A stretch of DNA of 63,275 nucleotides from Flavobacteriia bacterium 40-80 (lineage in GTDB: Bacteria > Bacteroidota > Bacteroidia > Flavobacteriales_D > Crocinitomicaceae). Of this stretch, positions 27,965-37,200 are shown piece after piece. A model generated the notes under the pieces. That model saw only the letters and a list, made by a program, of their open reading frames with translations, was not told the DNA's origin and ran no database searches. Every line of letters starts with the position of its first letter. The first letter of the stretch is position 1. The translations under genes were made by a program, and so were the position numbers. The stretch spans positions 1 through 63,275 of the forward strand of contig MKVF01000029.1 of the NCBI GenBank assembly GCA_001899145.1, written 5' to 3'.

Positions 27965-28092
27965 AATAAAGACGTTTAAAGGTTGATATAATTTACTAAA
28001 TTATTTTGAATTAGATTATTGATGAGAAAAAATGAACTTGAGAATTAGAAAATAATAATGGATTCAAACCAGTTTTTCAGTTTCAATTAGTT

Positions 28093-28566
28093 TCAGTTGA
28101 GAAAATAATAACTTGCATTAAGCACGGTTGCAAAAGTCACCCACAATAAATACGGAATGTTGATATACGAAGCTATCGGTTTAATTTTATAAAATAAAAC
28201 GAGCATCACAACAATAATAATCCACAATAAAATAATCTCAATCAAAGCGAAGTCTATCATCCTGAAATAGAAAAAGATAAAGCTCCAAGCAAAATTTAAT
28301 AGTAATTGAAGTAAAAAGATTAAAATTGAACGGTTGCGTTCTCTTCCCGGATCTTGTTTCCAAACTAAAAACAATGAAATTCCCATAAAGATGTACAGGG
28401 TAGTCCAAACAGGACCAAATATCCAGTTTGGCGGATTAAACGATGGCTTGTTTAATGTCGCATACCATTCAGGTATTGATTGAGCCGTAGCTATTCCTGC
28501 AATTGCCCCCAGACTTAACGGCAATATGATGGATGCCAGAAATTTTAAAAGTAAGGTACTTTTCAT
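28093..28566 (-). CDS. tspO: TspO/MBR family tryptophan-rich sensory protein
   Basis: Five-helix membrane protein of the TspO/peripheral benzodiazepine receptor family, which binds porphyrins and related ligands. 157 aa. Hallmarks: WYATLNKPSFNPPNWIFGPVW, LLLNFAWSFIFF and a C-terminal LLWVTFATVLN. An exact short palindrome lies 25 nt upstream (28591-28605). Confidence 0.93.
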   Translation of the reverse strand: MKSTLLLKFLASIILPLSLGAIAGIATAQSIPEWYATLNKPSFNPPNWIFGPVWTTLYIFMGISLFLVWKQDPGRERNRSILIFLLQLLLNFAWSFIFFYFRMIDFALIEIILLWIIIVVMLVLFYKIKPIASYINIPYLLWVTFATVLNASYYFLN

Positions 28567-28590
28567 AATATGAATTGTAATTATTTTATT

Positions 28591-28605
28591 GGTTAAAATT
28601 TAACC
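28591..28605. promoter_or_regulatory. Palindrome GGTTAAAATTTAACC upstream of tspO
   Basis: 7-bp arms around one base, centred about 32 nt upstream of the tspO ATG, where an operator would be expected. No regulator gene is adjacent. Confidence 0.4.
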
Positions 28606-28673
28606 TGTCATCTTTTTATCTTTACCTAAAGGTAGTAAAATTTCATGTTTTAATAAATTCTGAAATACAACAC

Positions 28674-28910
28674 CTAAAGAAACCGCTTATTAGAAAAGGC
28701 CTTTCCGGAACCCGATTTCAAATACTTTTCAAAATGAAATGCTTTGTATTTATCCGAAAAGGCAATATAAGTGACAAGTTCCAACGGAAGCCGGGTAGAA
28801 GTGTAAAGCACTTCTCCTTTGTTGTGGCGCTTTAGGCGTTCTTCAATGTTTTGTGTACATCCGGTATAAGTTGTTCCGTCGGAGCATTTGAGTAAATAAA
28901 CGTATTGCAT
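28674..28910 (-). CDS. Small GIY-YIG nuclease family protein
   Basis: 78 aa single-domain GIY-YIG protein. The two motif halves are YVYLL and YTGCT, followed by the conserved Arg (ERLKRHNKG). Here the second half reads YTG rather than YIG. The late glutamate of the fold is present (FHFEKYLKSGSG). Such minimal proteins have no proven role. It lies 212 nt downstream of tRNA-Ala(TGC), on the same strand. Confidence 0.85.
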   Translation of the reverse strand: MQYVYLLKCSDGTTYTGCTQNIEERLKRHNKGEVLYTSTRLPLELVTYIAFSDKYKAFHFEKYLKSGSGKAFSNKRFL

Positions 28911-29085
28911 TTATAATAGTGTTTTAGGTAAACATTAAACTATTCTTATTTTAAGTTAGTAAAAATTATCCTTTGGATTGGTGAAGAATGAAATAGTTTT
29001 TAAATTTCAGTAAAATTTGTGGATTGAATCCGCCGAAGCCCATTGAGGAATTGTTTGAGAGGAAGTGAGTGATTTAAATAAAAAA

Positions 29086-29117
29086 GCCCTACTCCATTCT
29101 ATCGAATTACGTAGGGC
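29086..29117 (-). terminator. Terminator after tRNA-Ala(TGC)
   Basis: Minus strand: GCCCTAC and GTAGGGC pair over 7 bp around an 18-nt loop and are followed by TTTTTT. It starts 5 nt after the tRNA 3' end, the same position and stem core as the terminator after tRNA-Ala(GGC). Confidence 0.8.
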
Positions 29118-29122
29118 GAAGG

Positions 29123-29196
29123 TGGAGAATAACGGATTCGAACCGTTGACCCCCTGCGTGCAAGGCAGGTGCTCTAGCCAGCTGAGCTAATCCCCC
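29123..29196 (-). tRNA. tRNA-Ala (anticodon TGC)
   Basis: 74 nt cloverleaf: acceptor GGGGGAT/ATTCTCC with the G3-U70 alanine determinant, anticodon stem CCTGC/GCAGG with loop CTTGCAC, T-loop TTCGAAT. CCA is not encoded. Its first 10 nt overlap the 3' end of the PAP2 gene, whose stop TAG is tRNA sequence, so it may be processed from the hpt-adk-obg-PAP2 transcript. It stands alone, not in an rRNA operon within this window. Confidence 0.97.
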
Positions 29197-29780
29197 GTTT
29201 GTTTAAGTTGTATCCCAAAAAACTTATACAAATATAGAGAAAGTATCTGGAAAATCAAGAAGCCGTAAAAAATTCCCGTCAGCATCCCGATAAAAATATC
29301 ACTGGGATAATGTACTCCAAGATAGACCCTTGAATAAGAAGCCAAGATGGCAAAAGGGAAAAAAGTGTACTTGATCCATGTTCTCCGTTTTCTGAATGTC
29401 AGAAACAATAACATGGCGATTCCAAAGGTATTAGCAGCATGACCGGAATAGAATCCGAACGTTCCACCTCTGTAGTCATTGACCGTATGTACCTGCGGGC
29501 CGACTTCCAGATGATGTGTGGGACGGTAGCGTTCTACTGTTTTTTTGGTAATTGTAGCGCTCTGGTCCGTCAGCAGGATCAATAATGCAACTCCCATCAG
29601 AAAAAAGGCAAATGCTTTTACCTTCAGAAGCTGAAATAACTGGTAAATCCAGACTATAAACAGCGGAATGAATATCTTGATTTTACTGATCCAGAACATC
29701 GGCTGATCCATCCACGGAGCATGCAGGCTATTCAGAAACAATAACAATTGCTGATCAAGATGCTCTAAATATTCAATCAT
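29187..29780 (-). CDS. PAP2 superfamily membrane phosphatase
   Basis: 197 aa with about six membrane helices. The three-part phosphatase motif is complete: [17 protein letters not shown] and [12 protein letters not shown], with the catalytic His residues. Likely dephosphorylates a lipid phosphate such as undecaprenyl pyrophosphate or phosphatidylglycerophosphate at the membrane. The start overlaps the obg stop by 8 nt. The last three codons and the stop lie in tRNA-Ala(TGC). Confidence 0.92.
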   Translation of the reverse strand: MIEYLEHLDQQLLLFLNSLHAPWMDQPMFWISKIKIFIPLFIVWIYQLFQLLKVKAFAFFLMGVALLILLTDQSATITKKTVERYRPTHHLEVGPQVHTVNDYRGGTFGFYSGHAANTFGIAMLLFLTFRKRRTWIKYTFFPFAILASYSRVYLGVHYPSDIFIGMLTGIFYGFLIFQILSLYLYKFFGIQLKQTGD

Positions 29781-30771
29781 CAGCGTTCAGCTCTTTCCAC
29801 AACAAATCTTTCAGCTCATCCAAACCTTTCTGGGCAACAGATGATATAAAGATCGTGCGGATATTCTCAGGCAAAAATGCTTTCATCTGTTCTGTCATGA
29901 CCTCATCCAGCATGTCACTTTTGGTAATTGCCAGCAGGCGTTTTTTATCCAGCAATTCCGGGTTGTATTCCGCCAGTTCATTTAACAGGACTTCATACTC
30001 CTTTTCAATGTCATTGCTGTCAGCAGGAATCATGAAAAGCAACAGGGAATTCCGTTCAATATGCCGTAAAAAACGATGCCCGATACCTTTTCCTTCATGA
30101 GCTCCTTCGATAATACCCGGAATATCCGCCATTACAAATGAGCGGTTTCCTCTGTAATTAACAATTCCCAGATTAGGGCGAAGTGTCGTGAAGGGATAAT
30201 CTCCGATTTCCGGCTTGGCAGCTGTAAGAACAGACAAAAGCGTGCTCTTTCCTGCATTCGGAAAGCCTACCAGACCGACATCCGCCAAAACCTTCAGCTC
30301 CAGGATCATCCAGCCTTCCGTTCCCGGTTCTCCCGGTTGCGCATACTGCGGGGCCTGATTCGTAGAAGATTTGAAATGGTTATTTCCCAATCCTCCGCGA
30401 CCGCCTTTTACTAATATTTTTTCTTCACCGTCCCGCGAAATTTCAAATAGAATCTCTCCTGTTTCTCCATCACGGGCAACTGTACCGATCGGCACTTCAA
30501 TGAATTTATCTTCTCCCTGAGAACCTGTTTTCAAATTTCCGGTACCATGTGCTCCATGACCGGCTTTGATATGCTTTTGATACTTCAAATGCAACAAGGT
30601 CCATAATTGTGTATTTCCCCGAACAATAATATGCCCGCCTCTGCCACCATCACCACCATCCGGACCACCTAAGGGGATGTATTTTTCCCTGCGGTAGTGG
30701 GTTGAGCCACCACCGCCATTTCCGGACGTACAATGAATCTTCACATAATCAACAAAATTGTCCGATGCCAT
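29773..30771 (-). CDS. obg: Obg/CgtA GTPase
   Basis: Essential ribosome-assembly GTPase that acts on the 50S subunit. 332 aa. The N-terminal glycine-rich Obg fold ([25 protein letters not shown]) is followed by the G domain: G1 [10 protein letters not shown]3 DIPGIIEGA and G4 TKSD. There is no extra C-terminal OCT/TGS domain. Follows adk by 13 nt. Confidence 0.97.
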   Translation of the reverse strand: MASDNFVDYVKIHCTSGNGGGGSTHYRREKYIPLGGPDGGDGGRGGHIIVRGNTQLWTLLHLKYQKHIKAGHGAHGTGNLKTGSQGEDKFIEVPIGTVARDGETGEILFEISRDGEEKILVKGGRGGLGNNHFKSSTNQAPQYAQPGEPGTEGWMILELKVLADVGLVGFPNAGKSTLLSVLTAAKPEIGDYPFTTLRPNLGIVNYRGNRSFVMADIPGIIEGAHEGKGIGHRFLRHIERNSLLLFMIPADSNDIEKEYEVLLNELAEYNPELLDKKRLLAITKSDMLDEVMTEQMKAFLPENIRTIFISSVAQKGLDELKDLLWKELNADD

Positions 30772-30784
30772 TATTTTATAAGAA

Positions 30785-31357
30785 TTATTTTACAGCATCA
30801 ATAGCTGCATACAGTCTTTCCGAAACTTCATCAATTGCTCCGATTCCATTCACAGTCGTCACTTTTCCCTGTGCTTCGTAGTAAGGAAGGACGTGAATCG
30901 TTTTATTAAAATATTCATCAATACGTTTCAGCAATTTTTCCGCATCATCATCCGCGCGTCCGCTGATTTTGCTTCTTTCAGCGATACGTTCCTTGATCAC
31001 ATCCTGATTGACATCCAGCCGGAGAACTGAATTGATCTTCTGACCTTTAGACTCCAGGTAGGCATCCAGCGCTTCCGCCTGGGCAACCGTTCTCGGAAAG
31101 CCGTCAAAAATAAACCCTTTCGCATCCGGGTATTTCTGCGCTTCTTCTTCCAGCATGTCAATCGTTATAGAATCCGGAACTAATAGTCCGTCCGCAATGA
31201 TTTTCTTTACTTTAAGTCCCAATTCGGTATCTTGTGAAATATGTAGTCGAAACATATCTCCTGTTGAAAGGTGAACAAGATTATATTTTTCAATCAGTCT
31301 TTCAGATTGAGTTCCTTTACCTGCTCCCGGAGGTCCGAATAGTACGATATTAAACAT
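30785..31357 (-). CDS. adk: Adenylate kinase
   Basis: Interconverts ATP + AMP and 2 ADP in the cytoplasm. 190 aa, the short form with a reduced lid and no zinc-binding cysteines. P-loop [13 protein letters not shown]-site signature [15 protein letters not shown], lid arginines [12 protein letters not shown]. Lies 11 nt downstream of hpt. Confidence 0.97.
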   Translation of the reverse strand: MFNIVLFGPPGAGKGTQSERLIEKYNLVHLSTGDMFRLHISQDTELGLKVKKIIADGLLVPDSITIDMLEEEAQKYPDAKGFIFDGFPRTVAQAEALDAYLESKGQKINSVLRLDVNQDVIKERIAERSKISGRADDDAEKLLKRIDEYFNKTIHVLPYYEAQGKVTTVNGIGAIDEVSERLYAAIDAVK

Positions 31358-31368
31358 AATTAATTGTT

Positions 31369-31899
31369 TTAGTCTGTTAATTGATAGATGGCGTCCAAGT
31401 TTCTACCATGTTCGTTATAATCCAATCCGTAGCCGACAACGAATTTATTTTCTATGCTGAATCCCGTATAATGAGGGGGATTTTTTCCGTTAAACGCGTC
31501 CGGCTTAAACAACAATGAAGCGATCTGCAAAGATCTGCAGCCGTTCGCATTTAAAATTTTCACGATCTTATCCATGGTAATTCCCGTATCGACAATGTCT
31601 TCAACAATCACTACATCACGGTCAGCGATATCATTTGTAAGCCCGATGATTTCATCTACACGGCCGGAACTTTCCGTACCTTTGTAGGAGCTCACTTTGA
31701 CAAAAGCGATTTCACAATCCAATTGTATGTGCTTAAGCAAATCCCCGGCGAACATGAACGCGCCGTTGAGAATAACTACAAATGTTACTTCTTTGCCTTT
31801 GTAGTCTGCATTTATCTGCCCTGCCATTTCCCTGATCCGTTCCTGGATGCTGCCGGCAGATAAAAATGCTGTAAATCTTTTATCTAAAACTTGTATCAC
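31369..31899 (-). CDS. hpt: Hypoxanthine phosphoribosyltransferase
   Basis: Salvages hypoxanthine and guanine to IMP/GMP. 176 aa. The PRPP signature is VVIVEDIVDTGITM, and the flexible-loop and purine regions are KVSSYKGTESSG and KFVVGYGLDYNEHGRNL. The start codon is GTG at 31899 (GTG-ATA-CAA). No in-frame ATG lies near, and the resulting N-terminus matches the family. Confidence 0.95.
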   Translation of the reverse strand: MIQVLDKRFTAFLSAGSIQERIREMAGQINADYKGKEVTFVVILNGAFMFAGDLLKHIQLDCEIAFVKVSSYKGTESSGRVDEIIGLTNDIADRDVVIVEDIVDTGITMDKIVKILNANGCRSLQIASLLFKPDAFNGKNPPHYTGFSIENKFVVGYGLDYNEHGRNLDAIYQLTD

Positions 31900-31916
31900 T
31901 ACAATCTGATTTATTG

Positions 31917-31924
31917 CAAAAATA
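31917..31924 (-). promoter_or_regulatory. -7 box candidate in front of hpt
   Basis: Minus strand TATTTTTG, exact TAnnTTTG, about 18 nt upstream of the hpt GTG. It overlaps the AT-rich palindrome AATAAAATTTTATT (31921-31934). No TTG at the N19 position. Confidence 0.3.
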
Positions 31925-31961
31925 AAATTTTATTCCTAAAAACCGCGTTTTATCCCTAACC

Positions 31962-32372
31962 TCACACAATCATCACTCCTTTTACGCCCAGTTTTTCAAT
32001 GAAAATCATATTTTTTTCACTAATCGCGTCAGGAAGAAAAAGAAATTTTTTGTCGTACATTACATCATTCACCCAAAAGCTCAGGAAATATTCATTTGTA
32101 AGTCCGAAAACATCCGGCATAATCGGCTCAATTTTAGCCGCTTCATTGGGTAAAAGAATTTCCATGCAGTGTCTCAGCGTAGAAGTGCGGATGGTTTCTC
32201 CGGTCTGCTCATTCTTACCATAGCCGGTGCTTGTTACAATAATTCCTTCCATGATATCATCCCGCAGGTTCAAAAGATAAACATTGTATGCCGGCTCCTC
32301 GTTTTCTCCCTGTTCCATAGCTACCACAAATGCTACATTTTCTACTTTCGGAATTAAGATGTCTTTCTTCAT
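31962..32372 (-). CDS. Conserved hypothetical protein
   Basis: 136 aa soluble protein, alternating strands by composition (NVAFVVAMEQG, YNVYLLNLRDDIMEGIIVTSTGYGK, FLSFWVNDVMYDKKFLFLP). No known motif. It looks like a conserved Bacteroidota hypothetical, but I cannot name it. Overlaps the serine-hydrolase stop by 4 nt, so it is co-translated with the lipB-hydrolase pair. Confidence 0.65.
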   Translation of the reverse strand: MKKDILIPKVENVAFVVAMEQGENEEPAYNVYLLNLRDDIMEGIIVTSTGYGKNEQTGETIRTSTLRHCMEILLPNEAAKIEPIMPDVFGLTNEYFLSFWVNDVMYDKKFLFLPDAISEKNMIFIEKLGVKGVMIV

Positions 32373-33565
32373 TTTTTCTGTGAAATTCGTTCTGCAATTT
32401 TTAAATATTCAAAAAAATCTTTCGGATGCCCGACTTTCAGAAGGTCATCTTTCGCTTCTTCTACTGTCATATTCAGATCTCTTTTCATTCCGGTCCGTAT
32501 AATGATTCTGTTTTTTGACGGAATGGAAACGACATATTGTCCCAAAATACCACGGCAATAATAAACAGGATCCTTTTCTGTAGGGTACAGCCAGATGTGA
32601 TAACCGTAGCGTGTGTTCGGAATGCCTTCCAAAGTCGAAAGAGGAGCTTCCTCAAGGAAATCATTCATGTACTTCTCCGAAATTATTGTTTCTCCGTCCC
32701 ATTTTCCTCTGTTCAGGATCAGGCGTCCTAACTTTGCGAAATCTCGGGTGGTTGCATACAGGCAACAAAACGCTTTTTCGTCGCCGTCTTTCTTATCTAA
32801 GCTCCAGTATGCGTCACTTTCTGTCCCGATTTTCGACCAGATTTTTTCAGATGCATACCGGCTGACGGATTTTCCTGTCGCTCTCTCAAGGATGAATCCG
32901 AGCAATTGCGAATTTCCACTCTGGTAATTAAATACTTTCCCGGGTTCTGTTATCCGTTTTTGATGCGTTGCCAACCGGTATAAATCAGTTCCGTAATACG
33001 ATTCGGCATTTTCAGAAAACGGATTCTTGCTGCTTTCTTCCCAATTCAAGCCGGAAGACATAGTAATCAAATGGCGGATGGTAATCTTTTCTTTTCCTCC
33101 GCTTTTGAATTCGGGAAGATAATTCGCGGCAGGTTCATCAATAGATTTGATCTTTCCCTCGTCCAAAGCACAGCCGATCAGCAACCCGACAACGGTCTTT
33201 GCTGCGGAAAAACTGTTGGAATGTGTCGTATCTGTATGTCCGTTAAAATAAGCTTCAAAAATGATGGAATCGTTTTCAATCACTAAAAAAGAGCGTGTGT
33301 CCAGTCTTTCAAAAAATGCTTTTTCTTCAGCAGTCAGCGCATAGCTGTTCGGGACAACCGTAAAATTAAACGGTGAAGCAGCCTTCCCAACTTTCGCATT
33401 TTCAAATATCGTCAGATCATAAATCCCCGGGCCTGTCCTGCCTTTCAGATAAGTGTTCCAGACACCTTTATAAAGGTAAAATCTCCCGCTCAGAAGAACG
33501 ATAAAATTGAGCGCAATAATAATTACTGCCAGCAATTTAAGTAGGAAAATCAATTTCTTTTTCAA
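32369..33565 (-). CDS. Membrane-anchored serine hydrolase (beta-lactamase/class C penicillin-binding fold)
   Basis: 398 aa. An N-terminal hydrophobic anchor (IIIALNFIVLLSG) is followed by a beta-lactamase-class-C-like domain with the catalytic S120-x-x-K123 (SFSAAKT) and the second motif tyrosine in FNYQSGNS. Probably an extracytoplasmic esterase or peptidase; a true beta-lactamase activity is not implied. The start is TTG at 33565, whose bases overlap the lipB TGA (TTGA), giving the expected MKKK membrane N-terminus. Confidence 0.85.
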   Translation of the reverse strand: MKKKLIFLLKLLAVIIIALNFIVLLSGRFYLYKGVWNTYLKGRTGPGIYDLTIFENAKVGKAASPFNFTVVPNSYALTAEEKAFFERLDTRSFLVIENDSIIFEAYFNGHTDTTHSNSFSAAKTVVGLLIGCALDEGKIKSIDEPAANYLPEFKSGGKEKITIRHLITMSSGLNWEESSKNPFSENAESYYGTDLYRLATHQKRITEPGKVFNYQSGNSQLLGFILERATGKSVSRYASEKIWSKIGTESDAYWSLDKKDGDEKAFCCLYATTRDFAKLGRLILNRGKWDGETIISEKYMNDFLEEAPLSTLEGIPNTRYGYHIWLYPTEKDPVYYCRGILGQYVVSIPSKNRIIIRTGMKRDLNMTVEEAKDDLLKVGHPKDFFEYLKIAERISQKK

Positions 33566-34257
33566 GCTTCAAATTCGAAATTAAACAGCTCCGCCATTTT
33601 GGTTTTTAAAATTTCGGTTACTTCCGCGATTTCAACTGTCCTTCCCAGCTCCTTCTCCAATGAAGTAACACCTTTGTTCTGGATACCGCAGGGAACAATA
33701 TAATTAAAATAATCCAGATCGGAATTAATATTAAACCCAATTCCGTGCATGGTTACCCAACGGCTGGATTTTACGCCCATCGCGCAAATTTTTCTTGCTG
33801 TCGGCTTATCCACATCTAACCAGACTCCAGTAAAACCTTCGTAACGGTCACCTTTAATTCCATATTCGGCCAGGGTCCGGATAACGGCCTCTTCCAGAAA
33901 ACGCATGTATTTATGGATATCCGTAAAGAAATAGTCCAGATCAAAAATCGGGTACACTACCAATTGTCCCGGTCCGTGATAGGTAATATCTCCGCCCCGG
34001 TTGATCTTATAAAAGGAAGCGCCGATATTCGATAAAAATGTTTCATTGAAAAGCAAATGATTCTCATCGCCGCTTTTTCCCAAGGTAAAGACATGCGGAT
34101 GTTCACACGACAGCAGGAAATTCTCGGTTGGCTCAACCGGAAAACCATTTCGCGCATCAATTTTCCGCTGAATATTTTTTGCGAACAATGACTCCTGGTA
34201 ATCCCAGGCTTCTTTGTAATCGATGAGTCCTAAATCAATGTGTTTTACCTTTGTCAT
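33562..34257 (-). CDS. lipB: Octanoyl-[acyl-carrier-protein]:protein octanoyltransferase
   Basis: Moves octanoate from acyl carrier protein to lipoyl domains, first step of lipoate assembly. 231 aa. Signature RGGDITYHGPGQLVVYP; catalytic Lys and Cys in RKICAMGVK and VPCGIQNKGVTSL. Overlaps the downstream hydrolase by 4 nt. acpP, the donor carrier, is encoded 15 kb away in this window. Confidence 0.96.
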   Translation of the reverse strand: MTKVKHIDLGLIDYKEAWDYQESLFAKNIQRKIDARNGFPVEPTENFLLSCEHPHVFTLGKSGDENHLLFNETFLSNIGASFYKINRGGDITYHGPGQLVVYPIFDLDYFFTDIHKYMRFLEEAVIRTLAEYGIKGDRYEGFTGVWLDVDKPTARKICAMGVKSSRWVTMHGIGFNINSDLDYFNYIVPCGIQNKGVTSLEKELGRTVEIAEVTEILKTKMAELFNFEFEA

Positions 34258-34287
34258 AGCAACTACAAAAGTACGAATTGATTTACA

Positions 34288-37200
34288 TCAACGCAACAAA
34301 TTCACATGACCTGTTTTGGATAAAATAATATCATTGATGACATCGGTATAGTCGATTTTCCAGACATACGTGCCTATCGGACAGGGAAGACCTTTGTAAG
34401 TTCCGTCCCAATAATCATCGAGACCTCTGATAGTATGGATCAACTCGCCCCAGCGGTCGTAGATATCAAGTGTTATATCTGAAATATTCACTCCGTACAC
34501 TCTGAAATAATCATTGTGTTCTGAACCGTCCGGAGTAAAAGAATTCGGAATATACAGCAACGGCTCGTAAACCACACGGATAATATCCGTATCTGTACAG
34601 CCGTTTCCGTCAATGAAGGTAATTGTATATTCGTAATTCCGGTTCGGAGAAGCATAAGGAGAAGTGCATTCCGTACAGCTCAGGTATTCCGCCGGTGACC
34701 AGATATAGGTTCCTGTATAATTTGTGGTAACACCCAGCTGAACCGGCTCGTCGAAAATAGCGTAAACATCAGGATTCGCCAGCACTATGGCTTCGGGATA
34801 TAAGTTAACTGTGACTTTGTCGGTTGCAGAACAGCCATACTTATCTGTTCCTGTCACCGTGTAGATTGTCGGCTGGTCCGGCTTGACACTTACGATACTT
34901 CCCGATGCTTCAACAAAAGTCACGGAAGGTGACCAGACATACGTCAGCGCCCCGCTTGCAAAAAGTGCCGCGGTTTCTCCCGGACAAATAATAGTGTCAT
35001 TCCAGGCAGTAACTGAAGGGTGAATCAGCCTGACAAATACGCTGTCTCTTTCCGTTGCACAGACATTCACAAAATCACAATAATAATATCTTTCCTGGGA
35101 AGGAGTAATGATCACTGTACTTCCTTGTGTCGTATTGATTTCCGTTCCGGGACTCCAATAATATTCATCTGCGCCGCTGACAGTGATGCTCTTTGACGAC
35201 CCGAAACATACGTACACTGAATCGGGAATAACCGGATGCGGAGGAGTCAGCACTACATTTATGGTAGTGGACGCCTGCAAAGGGCATAAATTTTCAGAAA
35301 TTCCCTTTACGGTATAAGTAATGGTATTCTGTGGTGTCGCGACGGGATTTGAAACGGAAGGGTCATTCAGGTAATCGGTCGGCGTCCATTCATATTCAAT
35401 CGCACCGTGCGCAGAAAGCGGAACGCTGTTCCCGATACAGATTACCGTATCCTTATTAATGGAAATACTGTCTTCGAAAACTATGACTGTCGTATAAGCC
35501 GTATCCACTCCGCAGTCATTATCTGTCGCGACAACCATAAAAGTTGTTGTTTTAGAAACGGTTGCCACGGGATTTGCAATAGTGGCATTGTTTAAAAACT
35601 CGGCGGGACTCCATACATAATTGGTTCCTCCGCTCACCTGCAGCTGTCTCGGCACATTGGGGCAAACGGTATCGTTAGGAGAGCTGGCTGATGCCTTGAA
35701 TCCTTTAACAGTGATATCAAATTTCACCGTGTCTGAAATAAAGCAGTTAATCGTATCTTTTACTACAAAACTCACCGTATAATTTCCCGGGCCCGGAAAA
35801 ATATGTGTCGGACTCAATTGATTCGAAGTTGTTCCGTCACCAAAATTCCAGTGAAAGCTGTTTCCCGTGGTCGTAATATTATCAAACGTAACGGCATCGG
35901 GATAACAAATAACCGGATTGATCTGGTTAATGGCTGTCTGGATGAATGAGATTTCAAACTTAAAGACTGCCATATTACAATTGGAGCTTTTATTGGTCTG
36001 GCTGAATACTCCCGGCGTAGAAGTGAAACCGTTACTGTTCCCTCCGCAGGCAGCACAAACCGCATGATAAATTTTCCCACCTTTGTCAAACCGGCTGGTA
36101 CCTCCGTCCACATGGTTTGCGCTGGATGTCAGCCCTCCAATGAAAGTAGCATATTTCAGAGAGCCGGCATCCGGCCCTAAAACGGCAATATAGAAATTGT
36201 TGCCATTGGTGGTTTTCTGATAGCCATCCTGCGTTACGGCAAGACCTGTTGTTGAGCTTTGGGTCGCCTTGCTGTGATTTCTGTTCACTTCTCCACCCCA
36301 GCCGGCAATGTAAATATCATAGCAATCAGAAACAAGAAATGCGGTTGGTGAGATATCCACTTTTTTCTGCCCGGAACCAATAAGTGTCGTCCACAATTCG
36401 GTCGAAAAAGAAGGATCGTATTTTTTAATGAACTGTCCTGAATTGGTGTTTCCGTATTTTCCCGGAGAAACAGTCATTGCTCCCAGCGATTGCCCTAAAA
36501 CGTACACATTCTGATCCAGGTCCAGCTGAATAAAATAAACCTGATCATAGAGCGAAGTTCCTATAAACGACCCTTTTTGCAGTTGGTAAGCGCTGTTAAA
36601 TTTTGCCACAAATCCGTCAACACCTCCATTCGGCGTGGTTTTTATCCCGGCAGGGAATCCTAATGAGGAAGATGTCGTTCCTCCCGCGATATATACAGAA
36701 CCATCGTTTGCCACCTGAATGGAATAAGCTGCATCATAACCGGTTCCGCCGAGGTAGGTTGACCACAACAAAGCTGATAGATCAGAGCTAAGCTTGAAAA
36801 CGACGGCATCCTGATCCCCACCATAGGTCGAAGAGGAATTTACTACCGGAAAATTAGCCGAATAGGTTGTAGAAGCTACAAAAACATTTCCGGAAGCATC
36901 CAGGGTGATATCTCCCCGAAACTGGTCTCCATAATTATAATTCAGCGTGTTCAGATTAATTCCGTCGTTATTGGTTCCTCCTATCAGTGTGGAGGCCAGA
37001 AGATGTGTTCCGTCAGCGCTCATCTTCACAACAAAGATATCCGATCCCGTATTGAAGGAAATATTATTCGCACTAAAGGAAGAGCCTGTTTTATTGCTGG
37101 TTTGATAGGCATTTGTCGTTGTCGGGAAGTCGTGTGAGCTCGTAATTCCCAAAATATAAATTTCACCGATTGGATTACAGACGATACTATGAGGTGTTTC

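Noticed and set aside
32369-33565. Beta-lactamase resistance gene
   Set aside because: The SxxK fold is shared by many esterases and peptidases; the anchor and distant motifs do not point to antibiotic hydrolysis.
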